A stretch of 64,000 nt of DNA, from NCBI RefSeq assembly GCF_019649055.1, contig NW_026570277.1, positions 620,001-684,000 on the forward strand, given 5' to 3'. Within the stretch, counting starts at the first letter, position 1; each line of letters opens with the position of its first letter. This DNA is from Paramacrobiotus metropolitanus (lineage: Eukaryota; Tardigrada; Eutardigrada; Parachela; Macrobiotidae). Below are positions 46,627 through 57,403 of the stretch, piece by piece. A program made the translations under genes and the position numbers. The notes under the pieces were generated by a model. The model did no database searches and was not told the origin of the DNA. It saw nothing but the letters and a program-made list of their open reading frames with translations.

Positions 46627-46702
46627 AAAATTCGATTTTGGTGTGCAGTGCTAAACTCACACGACTATAGCGCATCATATTGCATACCAATTTCGAATAT
46701 TT
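46626..46702. repeat. 77-bp hairpin element, copy 4
   Basis: Arms are AAAAATTCGATTTTGGT and ACCAATTTCGAATATTT, then AAG, just before the minor capsid start (ATG 46707). Confidence 0.8.
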
Positions 46703-46706
46703 AAGA

Positions 46707-47114
46707 ATGGATGATTTCTATATCACCTTGACATCTGATAGTGGCATTGGAAACACGGCGTCGGAATTCGTTGTGCTTTTACCGAGTTATGTTCAGCTAC
46801 TGCGAGAATTTGAAGTAGCACTGTGCTACTTACAGTGTCCAAAACCCCGATCGATAACTCGTGACACCTTGTGCGTGTTTAGCGACTTGGTTCGCAGCCA
46901 AGTGTTTAACAGAACACGCGTTTCTCTATTGGCTGTTTTATCTCGAAAAAGTGTTGCAGACGGAAGCGCATTCGTTCCTTCATCTTTGAAATATATCAGC
47001 GTTGAGAACACTCAGTTTGATCGCATTTCAGTCTCGATCACCAGTTTAGATGGAGAGTCTGTTGAATTTGAGAAAGGTGTTTCAGTTTTGCAATTACATT
47101 TTCGCCGTAAATAA
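46707..47114 (+). CDS. Polinton minor capsid (penton-like) protein
   Basis: An open frame whose start is read at MDDFYITLTSDSG, with a longer upstream extension possible. The N-terminus with SDSG...FVVLLPSYVQLLREFEVAL fits the single jelly-roll minor capsid proteins of Polintons, and its place between integrase and major capsid supports this. About 135 residues, near the usual size. The call rests on motif and position, not on a search. Confidence 0.6.
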   Translation: MDDFYITLTSDSGIGNTASEFVVLLPSYVQLLREFEVALCYLQCPKPRSITRDTLCVFSDLVRSQVFNRTRVSLLAVLSRKSVADGSAFVPSSLKYISVENTQFDRISVSITSLDGESVEFEKGVSVLQLHFRRK

Positions 47115-47600
47115 TGGATGAGATTTCAAGTTTTGCGATTCCTGCGCAAGTTTACGTGCACCTTCTTTCACCGCAACATGGCAGCGCGGTTGGACATGTG
47201 CAGCACGGATACGGTTCGCTTGGAAATTTTTTTGGCAGCCTTGCTAGGACAGCAAAAATATTATTTATCCTAATCTGGTTCGTCTGGGTAGAAACGTTGT
47301 TTCTGATGTTCTACAGAACAAGACAACGTTATTAGATTCAGCTCAAAATCGAACGAGAGAAGCTGTCGGTAATATGATGTCTGATATTCAAAAAGGGCGG
47401 GGCAAAAAGGCGCCGGAAACGCCGGACCACAAAATCAAAGCTCAAAGGTCAGCTACACGGAATCGTAATAAAGAAGCGCAGACGACGCTCGCGCAAGTCC
47501 AAGCCAGCTCCCTTTACCAAACCGAAGAAGCATTCTCATAAAAGACGTAGCCGAAAACGAAGAGTTCATAAACGTTTGCGCAAGAAGAAGCGTATGCGCG
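47114..47600 (+). pseudogene. Polinton PX-like basic protein, interrupted
   Basis: It begins one base after the minor capsid frame. The early part has HGYGSLGNFFGSLARTAK, like Gly-rich Polinton PX proteins; the later part is strongly Lys/Arg-rich (GRGKKAPETP, RRRSRKSKPAP). It is read in more than one frame, so this copy seems broken or spliced. Presumed virion-associated by analogy only. Confidence 0.45.
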
Positions 47601-47639
47601 TTCCGCTTTCGGGATTATTACGCTAACTCTCACGAGAAT

Positions 47640-48835
47640 GGATGCTAATACACCTTTGTGTTTAAAATCGGAATTGGACCATTTTTCTTTGCCGCCTACT
47701 CAAACGGCAATCGAATCCGCGAAGTATGTTTCCTATAATCCAATAGGAAATACTTTGAACGTGGATACGATTGCTTGGGAGGTTCAGGAACCCCAGAGGA
47801 AATGATAGATCTAGCAAACAGCACTATTTTACTGGATGTAACTGTTTTAACAACTGCAGGAGCCGCTCCTGCCGCTGATTTGAACTGGGGCGTCGTTAAC
47901 AACTTTACACGTAGCCTATTTAGCGGACATGAACTTTTATTAAACAGTGAGACTGTTTCATCTGTTCCTTCCTTATCACATTACTCATCCTACTTCGAAA
48001 ACCTATTGAATTTTGGCTCTGAAGGTCGAACACAGCTGTTAAGCTCTGGTTTTGTTTTGGACACTGCCGGAAGCTTTGACGTGAATTATATTACACTGCC
48101 TGCAGCTAATCCAAACAATCTAGTTTTGAATGATGGGTTCCTTACGCGCCGTGGCATGATCGAGGGCGGAAATTCATGGCATTTATTTATGAAATTTCCT
48201 AGTGACTTAGCGAACCAATCACGTCTTATTCCACCTAAAGTGGACTTGAAATTAGTATTGGCACGATCGAAAGACAAGTTTGCGTTGCTTTGTCCTCAAG
48301 CGCCACTTGATTTGAAAATTGTCATAAAACGGGCAACGCTTAAACTGCGCAAAGTCAAGCTGGACCCTGAGTTTTTGTTGGCTCATGAGATTATGCTTCA
48401 AAACGAAATGTAATGATTCCTTACGTGGAATCACATGTTCTCGAGATGACCATCCCATCTGGAAGCAGTCATTGGTCTCGCGACGACTTATTTCGGGGAG
48501 TCATCCCTAAGCAACTTTTCGTTGCTCTAGTTTTGTCGGAGGCCGTTGGAGGAAACTTAACTCGCAACCCGTATAATTTTCAGCCCTATGAACTGAGCCA
48601 GATTATCACTTATGTCAATTCCGAACCGTTTCCTGGGAAAGCCTTAGAGGTTTCAGCTACAAACACACGCGACGGGTACCTGAGTCTCTTGGAAACAAAT
48701 GGTATGATTTACAAGAACTCAACACTGGCGTTTGATCAAAAAGATTGGGCCAAAGGTTATGCAATTTTCGGTTTTAACCTTGAACCTGATATTGGAGACC
48801 ACACGTGCATAAATCCTACGAAAAAGGAGTTCTAG
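47640..48835 (+). pseudogene. Polinton major capsid protein (double jelly-roll), interrupted
   Basis: Coding segments with NPIGNTLNVDTIAWEV at the start, WHLFMKFPSDL in the middle, KVKLDPEFLLAHE, and IPYVESHVLEMTIPSGSSHW near the end. These match the layout of Polinton and virophage-like double jelly-roll major capsid proteins, and the gene lies in the usual place between minor capsid and protease. The region is not a single frame; about two interruptions. Confidence 0.65.
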
Positions 48836-48938
48836 GATTGTCCTTATCTTTTTCGGCTCAAACGACTGCCACTCTTTCCGTATTGGTCTATTTCAATAAG
48901 AACGCCCTCGTAGAAATTGACGCACGACGGAACGTTTA

Positions 48939-49522
48939 TTGCCCATACAAACGTGCTTAAACATGAATAATATCAAGCTTCTAGATATCGTGCAGCACGA
49001 TAGCTGTCTTCAGAGAATATTCCTCGGAGTGTTCTCACGAGACACGCTACCAACCGTGTCCAGTCCAAAATTTCCGCTCGCACTGATTGTGAACTCGGAC
49101 AAGCACGCGGAACCCGGACAGCACTGGCTAGCTATATTTGCTAAGAACAGTAAAATGTCGTTTTCTTTGATTCTTTTGGTAAGTCTTCTTTATTTTACGG
49201 CATGGAGTTTGACAAATTTATCTCGGAAAATTTTCCGGCTACCAATGGACATTATCAGGAGAATCGGATCCAACTCCAACATCCTCAGTCTAAACTTTGT
49301 GGTCTCTTCTCTGTATTTTTTCTTTATTACTCTTGTCGCGGTCTTACGTTACGTGAAATTGTAAATAAGTTTGAATACCCCAAAAGACTGCAATTCAATG
49401 ATAAAATGCTGTATGCTTTTGCTAAGAGGAAATTGCATGTGTGTAAAAACCCTCGAAAATGTTTGAAGCATATGCCGAAAAAGCAGCAATATTCTCTGCC
49501 TATGTATAAGGTTATCTATTAA
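48939..49522 (+). pseudogene. Polinton adenain-like cysteine protease, interrupted
   Basis: The segment FLGVFSRDTLP followed by LALIVNSDKHAEPGQHWLAI is the hallmark first half of the adenovirus/Ulp1-type protease, with His in GQHW. A Cys-containing segment LCGLFSVFFLYY lies downstream. Such enzymes process capsid proteins. The two parts are in different frames, so at least one interruption is present. Confidence 0.7.
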
Positions 49523-49560
49523 AATGCGGAAAAAGAACGTCGTTTGGTTCCGGAATTTAT

Positions 49561-50236
49561 TTGACTCTTAAACACTTGAACACGCACGCTCCACCAGCCC
49601 GTGCGCAGTCACCGAGTCCATCCCCAGCACGCTCTGTTCAACCAGGTACTGCTGTATGCTCACGTGGAGGACGGCGTGGTCGAGCACCACGTGGAATGCG
49701 TGGATCCCACAGTACACGACCAGCTTCACCAGCCTGTGCGCAGTCACCGAGTCCATCCCCAGCACGCTCTGTTCAACCAGGTACTGTATTTTCAATTCTT
49801 GTAATGGTGTGTGCTCGTACATAACGTTAAATTTTGGACTTTGTTTAGTTCGTCGTCGTGGCACGGGTGGCGCCAAGCGCATTTGCTTGGGACGTCCTAA
49901 TGGAGTGAATCCGAGCCTGCCGGCTTCCGCACTTGCCCAAACAGCTCCTGGTACATACTACACAACTACAGTACTTAGCAAACATTTATCTGTATAACTG
50001 TGATTTTATGTATTTTAGCGCCACGAAGTGCAACCCCATGGCTGGATGCGCTGGGAGGACACAGTTCTGATATGGCATTTATGCGGGAGCGTGGACGTGA
50101 TGTCGCTGTCGGTCCTGTTCAGCAGCCAGCGCCTCAACTGTTGGGTGGCTTTGTCGCACCGAATGGATGCGTTGTGCAGCGTCCGATTGTGGATATGCAC
50201 CCGAACAAGAACCGTGGTGGCAGACGCAAGCTGTAG
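49561..50236 (+). pseudogene. Polinton Arg/Ser/Pro-rich ORF with an internal 60-bp repeat
   Basis: A segment starting CACCAGCC and holding GTGCGCAGTCACCGAGTCC is present twice (49596-49655 and 49728-49787), each ending CAACCAGGTACTG. The encoded peptides are basic and low-complexity (SPSPSPARS, RGGRRGRAPRG), and the last part ends HPNKNRGGRRKL. Pyrimidine-AG sites near 49848 and 50019 suggest splicing. It might be a basic DNA-packing core protein, but no family match is claimed. Confidence 0.4.
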
Positions 50237-50628
50237 TGCAATGTACTTTAAAGAAATATTGTTCACACTTGTATTTATTATGTGTACATAATACTCGTAT
50301 ATTTGCAGGTACATACGTGGGTCGGAGCGTGGATATGCGGATTCATCATTGCTATTTGTTAATGCATCGGTTGTGGTCATGTCATGTGTTTTTTGTTGTG
50401 CGCGTGGTGACAGGGATGATTTGTTGTTTTAGTTATGCGAGCGGTACCGGGGTTAAATGTTGTATGCGTGGCACGGGGATGTTACTCTGGGATAAAATTG
50501 TTGCATGTAGCGAACATTGTTATTGCATATGATCCATTGCGGAAGTGGTACGGGGTTCATCTTTCATGTTTTTGGTGACAAGGATAAAAGAGTGCAAATT
50601 TTTCATTAAAATTACTGTACTCGCCGCA
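50237..50628. other. Polinton 3' non-coding region
   Basis: Between the last basic ORF and the right inverted repeat; no further gene recognised. A short frame at 50167-50532 has no motif. Confidence 0.5.
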
Positions 50629-50867
50629 TTTTTTCATTTATACTCGTATTTTTTAACTCGTTAATTAGAAAAATGAAAATTAACCATTGTTTCCACTAAT
50701 GAATTACGTAAGTTAATGAAATTAATGTAAATTACTGTACTCTATTGTTTAATTTAATTAAAAGTAATTAAAAAGTTAATTATAGGCAGGTGGTACTGTA
50801 TATACAGGCAGGTGGTACTGTACGGACCCCTGGGGTGTTCCTGGCAGTGGATGTCTGTGTATTCTAC
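50629..50867. repeat. Polinton right terminal inverted repeat
   Basis: The inverted copy of 34681-34920 with about five mismatches over 239 bp. Confidence 0.9.
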
Positions 50868-50873
50868 TACAAA
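50868..50873. repeat. Target-site duplication, right copy
   Basis: TACAAA, same as 34675-34680. On the minus strand it reads TTTGTA and overlaps the end of the kelch exon and the start of a GTAAGT donor. Confidence 0.8.
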
Positions 50874-53800
50874 TCCTAGTTTATCGAACACTCTCGCATC
50901 CGTGCTGGACAGAGCGACCTCCGTCCACTCGTCTGTGTCGGTATCGTACACTTCCATGGTTTGCGAGAGGTTACGTCTTATACTTGACCCAACGGGGACG
51001 GGACCACCAAAAATATAAATGTGCCCCTCAAAAACGAACGTTCCGTGGCGTGTACGAGGTTGTCGCAGATCACAGATTGGCTGCCAGGAGCAATCACTAA
51101 TCCGCATCCGTATGCACGAGCTGAGGATCGCTCGATCGGAATCCGCTCCGCCAAAGATCTACAGATGGTCATCCAGCACGACGCTGGCAAAATGGCATCG
51201 AGGGCGCAGATCGGGCATACTGGCAATGTATTCCCATTTGCCGGTATCCGCGTTTATACGTACACCGCCTACGGTTTCCGTAGCCGGCCACTGCTGCATT
51301 TCCAGGAAGAGCAGGATATTGCCGTGACCGGCAGCGGCTAACCAGACTTCTGTGTTTCTGTAATTGCAGTAATACCGGAAGTGTTTTATGTTGTTCCAGC
51401 GGGAAAAAAATTACAGGAAGCGATAGTAAACTTTAAGTTAAGGGACCAAAACTGGCACCAGCCCAAGTGCTGTTAGAACAACGGCCACTACATTACGCTC
51501 ATCGCCACCATATGCTTCATATCTTCAGTATCTCCATATCTTTTTAAAATTAGAAACATCACGAGACTTAATATAAATACGAGTACACGAAATAGAGAAA
51601 AACACGATAATAAGAAAACAAGGAAAAACACAATAAAAACAATAATATGGATTGTAAAAATCACAAAATGTAGCAGCATACAAAACTAATTTTTTCAACA
51701 TTCGACATAGACCTTGCAAGAATTTTTATTCAGCATTCGACTAGCCATGCAGATGAATGTAATGCGTAATTGTTGATTTTGCCGTAATATTAATTTTAAT
51801 GTTGACCAGGAATTTGTTATCTTTACGTACTCAGGTTTTCAGCACAGCTCAAACAGATAGACCAGCTGCTAGACAAGTGTGCACTTTCTGCTTGTAATAC
51901 GATTTGTTTATAGTTGTAGTCGAGAAAAAAACCGTTTAGGTTGCTTACTTGTTTACAAAATTATCAAAAGAACTTGTCAGCTGGATTCTATCGTCGGCGA
52001 CGGTCGCTACCCGCAAATGCCGGCACGGTTTATTTTTGCTGCAGGTCCAATAATAAATATTCTTCCCTACCACAATTGGCGGCGTTGTCCATCTGTGCAC
52101 TTTAAAATCAGTCAACAGCTGCCGCCACACGCGTTCCCGCAAACTATATCCCATAAACGCCATCGGGCTATTTCCTCGGGATTCGGAAATCTTTCTGGCT
52201 TGAAAAATCACTTGACCATCAACACATAATATCGTCGATGGAACATATTCAAAACCATGCGAATGGGTCGCCATGGGTAGCTCAGATAAGGCATTCAATC
52301 GTGGCTTAAACAGCTGCATTTCTAAATGAGCGACGGACTCGTAATCACGCTCCCGTACATCGGATGCGTAGAACCGGTGAACGCAAAGGACATAGTCTTT
52401 CTCAATATCCGCAGCTTTTACAAACATAGACGCTCTTCCACAAGAACAAGCCGGAAGGTGACCTTCTGAACAATCCTGCCTGAGCGTTAGATTTTCGGAT
52501 ATTTCCAGTAAAGAGTTTTTACACTCGGTAGCCGTTAAACGGAAGCGAGAATCCAGAACATGGCACCGACGAATGAGGTCAGCAAACAGCTTCGGAATGC
52601 ATTCGTCGATGTATGGAACAAATCCTTCGATAATCTTCATCACAAACTGACTATCTGGAGTGTTTTTCTTTAAAGTAAAACATTCAGCAGTTATCGGGTT
52701 AAATAGCAATTTTTCCTCCACGTTAAAACAACAATCTACAAGGTCATGAATTACACATCCTAAGCTCCAGACATCGGTCCTTCGTCCCGGAGCCTCACTC
52801 AGTTCCCCGGCAAATTTTCTTAGCATTTCGGGCGACATATAGCGGATGCTGCCACGTAGGTTGCTGATATCACTGGACACGGTGATACTCTGCTGGATCT
52901 GCACCAGATCATCCAAATCCGCCAACAATAAAGTCTTATGACGAAGGCAGTTGCTCTGATGTTTGATTAAAACGTTTCTCGACTTCAGATCACCGTGAAT
53001 AAACCTGTTCTGGTGGAGAAATTCTAGACCATCTGCTATTTGTAATGCGTAGCAGACGATGGTCGCCTTATCCAGAAATCGTTCCCGATCTAGCATACTT
53101 GTTGGTTTCTTTTGGAGATCATTTAAAAGCAGATTTAAGTCGCCACCTGGAGCAACAATGGAAAATGTTGCTTCTGTTTTGAATCCATCTATGCAGCAAG
53201 TTTTTAGTTTCCGTTTAAAACGTTAATGGTTGAGTAAATCTTATGCTAATAAGGGTTTGTTCCACTGAAATGAAAAAGAACCGTTTAAATTATTTTGAAT
53301 ATTTTAAAATGATAATAATAATAAAACAACAAACCTAACATTTTTATACGAATTTATTGACAGCAAATAAAACGAGGTCGACTAATTAATTAATTAATAA
53401 TTAGGTTAACTAATTAATGAATAATTTTACTGCATTTCACGGGCTTTAGTTGACTGCATTATCATTCAACATATTAGAAAAGAAAATAGAAATCGGTATT
53501 TGTTAGTATGACGCACCACTGCAATAATCCATTAAGAACTCCACGAATACTCCACCAGCCGCCTGGCTAATGGATATTTTATGGTACGCAATGAGATGTT
53601 CATGTTTAAATTCGATCAACTTCTTCCAGCGGTGGCGCAGTGATGTCCAGCTGTCGCTCAAACTGGTCAAAAGCCCTTCACGCTCTTTATCCAAGTGGAC
53701 CACCTTGACCGCTACAGTTCCCTCGCCGGTAAAATTACCTCGATCCACAATACTGGCGGCATAGACGATACCGAAGGTTCCCTTACCAATATAATCGCTG

Positions 53801-53883
53801 GTCTTATATTGGTAGCGACAGTTACTGCCCAACTGCTGACTCTGGACTAGCTGGTTATCAACTTCCATTTTACAGTGATGCAT
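50874..53883 (-). pseudogene. Kinase-kelch fusion gene (copy 1), disrupted in the kelch part by the Polinton
   Basis: Minus-strand exons 53883-53517, 53146-51949 and 51357-50874 join with phases 1 and 2, exactly as in the paralogue at 59.4-64 kb. Exon 1 holds the N-lobe (IGKGTFGIVY glycine loop, VAVKVVHL lysine). Exon 2 starts the C-lobe: FIHGDLKSRNVLI (HRD read as HGD), LLADLDDL (DFG read as DLD), RYMSPEMLRK and TDVWSLGCV, followed by about 170 residues without known domain. Exon 3 is a kelch propeller start: GKWEYIASMPDL..., IFGGADS, then GHIYIFGGPVP and DTDEWTEV. One in-frame TAG (51161-51159) lies in the first kelch blade just before IFGG, and the Polinton sits at the exon end. The kinase region itself is open. 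Probably a pseudogene, or a truncated kinase if still expressed. Confidence 0.75.
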
Positions 53884-55809
53884 TTAACAAATTGAGGCAT
53901 CAGTGCAAACCTTTTATTAAGTGTCCCAGCGAACATAAGTTTTAGGTTAGGAAAAAATTGTAAGGTCAGAAATGGCTTGCAACAAACCGGCAAACGTCAT
54001 CTGATCAGGGAAGGCTGTCCCAGCTTTGCAAAATTGGATAGATGACATCTTTACCGCATTGGTATATTCTGCAGTACTGGGATACATGTACCTGCTCCTT
54101 GCATGAGGTTAAAACAGCATTTAAAATCCCAACGGGATAAAAACCTTAAGTAGTTGCTAGTCGCTATCATTTCCCGTCCATCATGCTTAAATTGATTTCA
54201 TGTCTCTCTAACACTGGCGGTTTTGTTGGTGTGTACTGTGTAATGCCAAGAACGGAATGATCCTGCATTGTTTTCGAGATAGGCACACAATGTGTCCACT
54301 GTCTCTCAGCAAAGTGAATGATAAATAAATAAATGCATTGCGGCAAGGCAGCTTGTTATTATATTGCCCGTCCTACATGGTACAAATTGCAGAAACGCCA
54401 TTTTACATTTCCAAATTCACAAAGCTGCATGTTATAGCAAATGATATCGTATCTGCATAGCAATAATCTATGTACGTATTCTTGTACTTGCATAAAAAAC
54501 TCGGTTTCCGGCTTGGCTTCGGTCTATTAGTGCTAGCCTAAAGCTGTGCACTTCTCTAGTTTTACTATTGCATACAGAAATTTGCTCATATTTCATAAAT
54601 ATATAATTATATGAACTTTACGCAATTGCGCTTTTCATGGATAGCAAATTGCATGTGAGTTCATGCAGCCACTGCCAGCCAGAGTTTCCGGGTACATGTA
54701 TTAAGAAGCGTCTCACTATCTGCGCGCGCAAACGATACAGTATGAAGTGCCTTCAAAAATCTGTCCGTATTTATTTTGCCGGTTTGTTGTATTATTACCG
54801 CACCCATTTAAACGGCGCATCTTGCACAGGTACTTGTTAGTTGTAAGCAACAATTTACAATTGTAACGATACGATCTACATAATCACGATTTACGACAAG
54901 AGCAATGGAAACTGCATTGGTCGCTGAACTGAAGCTGTTCTTGAGATGGAAAATATGGCTGCAGGCATCGGCCACCGTTCTGAGTCATACCGGCAAAACG
55001 TAATCATAATAAACAAACCGAAGTCATGTAATTAGTAGCAGCTCAAAAGAGCATTAGAAAGATACAAATATCAGAATGCTAGTCACAGTTTCTGAAAAAA
55101 AGGAGAATACCGCGGTGTAGTTAATTATACGAGTATTTGACACTGACACTTAACAAGTCTTTTTAATAGAAAATACATGGATTAAACAACCTTCCGCACG
55201 AAAATAAATGGAAAAGTAATATATCCACCTCACAATTAACAATTCGCTGCAAAAACTTTAATGCTTAGACGTTGTTACGTAGTATACGAAATGTCAATGT
55301 TAATGAACATTAGACCAATGTGTAGAAATCCATTTGGACATGTCCCAAATACTGCAAAACAAGCTCATCGCGTGTTTCGCACAGATTACAGCTCCGTTCA
55401 TGACTTTCGCGAAACTTAATTACCTTGTCTCGCATGTCAGCGTCTCGAAGCACCGTCACGTGCGGGCTAAATTACTTGTTTTCACGACACACTTTCGGTT
55501 TTCCGTGCATTTTTTAAATTTTTCTCCAGAAAAAATGTATGTACGGCGCCGATAACGTGCGGCTGTATGGCGCCACGGATTGTCATTTGTAAGAGATTTT
55601 GGCGGCCAACTCCCTCCTCCAGCACGCCGTACCGGCATGGTAGCCGGCACTTCCTTGTGGTGGCCGGTTTTCCATCCAATCAGATCAGCGTGAGAAATGA
55701 TTCGTAATTATTCTCCTGCAGTTATTTGTTGTGCTTCCTCGGCTTCTGACAACATTCCAAGATATTATTAATCACCTGGATTACTGAAACTTTTTCACGA
55801 GGCGACTGA
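53884..55809. other. Intergenic, AT-rich
   Basis: No supported gene over about 1.9 kb. A small GC-richer patch at 55.53-55.68 kb shows no coding signal. Confidence 0.5.
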
Positions 55810-55817
55810 TATATAAG
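55810..55817 (+). promoter_or_regulatory. TATA box of the Ala/Ser-rich secreted protein gene
   Basis: TATATAAG is 82 bp before the ATG at 55892. Confidence 0.55.
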
Positions 55818-55891
55818 CGTCCGCTAATGGTGTGTTGTTTGTTATTTTTTAAAAATATTTGTACCGGATAAACTCTGCGCATTAGACGAAA

Positions 55892-57403
55892 ATGTACTCC
55901 GCAGCGGTTATTGCTCTCAGCGCGGCAGTGTTCCTTTGTGTGTATAACGTTCCCTCGGCGTATGGCCAGGTAAGCTGAGATTTACTTAATCGTAAACACT
56001 GCTTAATGCGTATACAGTATACTACAGAAAACAATAACCGTATATAAAATTTAAACAATAACCGTATATAAAATTTAAATTTTGTAAGTTTAAAATAGAA
56101 TTTAATTATTAAAAATAAGTAGTGAAGTAAATAATAATTATTAAGTATAAATAAATGGCTTCGAATTTGTTACTGGAAGCAATTGCTTAACATATTTAAA
56201 ATAAAGGCGCAAATTAAAAAAAACATTTGAGACATGTTGATAGTCCCGGATTAGTACGTAATTATTTATCATCTTAAAGATTAATCTATTAAATCAATTT
56301 GTGTCATAAAATGATGCCGTTGTTATCATTATTTATTTATTTTATATATTATTATTTATTTAATATATATTTATTTAATATATTTTATATATTACTGCAC
56401 CTTTTATATAGAGCCATTGATTTTTAAGTGGAATATGTCGCCATGTCCTAATCTTATTTTTTTCCAGAATGAGCTTTTGAACAACATCAGTTTAGCCAAT
56501 GCCAACGCCTCCTCATCTGGAGCAGCAGCCGATGCCAGCAACGCCTCGGCACCCGCCACACCTGCCACCGCCGTCCTGACCGCCCCCTCGGGCAGCAGTA
56601 GTGATGTGGCCGGCAACCTGACCTCCGCCATAAGCAACGTGCCGCTTAACGTCTCCTCTAGCCTTCCCGAAGCCTCCAATGCTTCATCCAGTGTTTCTGC
56701 GGCATCCTCCAGTTCCGCGGCTTCTAACGGCTCATCGGCCGAACCAACGGTCGTCAAAAGTGATTCCAACTCTTCCGCTCCTGCGGCTGCCGTAGCGACA
56801 TCTGCCGAGCCGACGCCAAAAGACAGCTTGAACGCTTCGGCCGCCGCTGTTCCCGTCGTCGCTCCCGACGCAGCGGCCTCTTCCCAGAACGCCTCCTCTT
56901 CCGCGGCTGCTCCTGCAGAGTCCGCTGCTTCATCCCAGAATGCTTCCTCTGCGTCGGCTTCCGGTTCGGCATCCAACGCTTCTTCTTCCGTTGGTGCTCC
57001 TGTGGAAGCTCCTGTTTCTTCCCAGAACGCCTCCTCTTCGGCCGCCGCTCCTGTAGAAGTCCCTACCGCTTCCCAGAATGCCTCCTCCGCGTCGACTTCC
57101 GGCTCGGCATCCAACGCTTCCTCGGCAGCTGCTCCCGTGGAAGTGGGTACTCCCGTGGTGGGCGTGGCCCAGAATGCGTCAGCCGCCGCGGAGAGCAGTG
57201 CGCCGTCCAGTATTCCCAGTGCCCCTGTTGTTTCCAGTGGAGTGGGCGAAGCGGTGGCGGCCAATGTAAGTCAGCCGGTGAGTGGCACGGAACTCAGCGC
57301 GCTCTTTGGGCCGCGGGCGGCCGAAGGTGCCAGCCAGAACGCCACGGTGGTTGGTTCCGCGTCCAACGCCACTCTGCCCGCTAACACCACTCTTTTCGCG
57401 TAA
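55892..57403 (+). CDS. Secreted Ala/Ser-rich, low-complexity protein with many N-glycosylation sequons
   Basis: Two exons, 55892-55969 and 56468-57403, join in phase 0 and encode 337 residues. Exon 1 is an entire signal peptide (MYSAAVIALSAAVFLCVYNV, ending in SAYGQ). The mature part is almost wholly Ala, Ser, Pro, Val and Asn, with about twenty Asn-x-Ser/Thr sequons, mostly in the form QNASS or SNAS. Between 56.87 and 57.13 kb a segment of roughly 20-25 residues (core SSQNASSSAAAP) is repeated four or five times. There is no cysteine in the mature chain and no globular domain, so an extended, heavily glycosylated secreted protein (mucin-like, matrix, coat or protective glycoprotein) is likely. 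No family recognised. The exon is GC-rich with an AT-rich intron of 498 nt. Confidence 0.8.

Larger units (their letters stand above)
34681..50867 (+). mobile_element. Polinton/Maverick DNA virus-like element, about 16.2 kb
   Basis: The element starts AGTAGAATACACAGACATCC, ends with the inverted copy, and is bounded by a TACAAA duplication. All recognised genes are on the plus strand: lineage-specific ORFs (37.9-40.4 kb), family B polymerase (40.7-45.0 kb), a Cys-rich ORF, integrase, minor capsid, a basic PX-like protein, major capsid, adenain-like protease and a basic repeat-bearing ORF. I did not find the usual FtsK/HerA packaging ATPase. The polymerase, capsid and protease genes are interrupted several times (about ten in total, some perhaps introns), so this copy looks broken, whereas its ends and integrase look whole. 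Ends differ at about five of 239 positions, about 2%, suggesting a fairly recent insertion. Confidence 0.92.

Noticed and set aside
56404-57264. Minus-strand 286-codon Ala/Glu-rich frame opposite the Ala/Ser-rich gene
   Set aside because: The plus strand has the signal peptide, splice sites and TATA box; the antisense frame is a by-product of the repeat.
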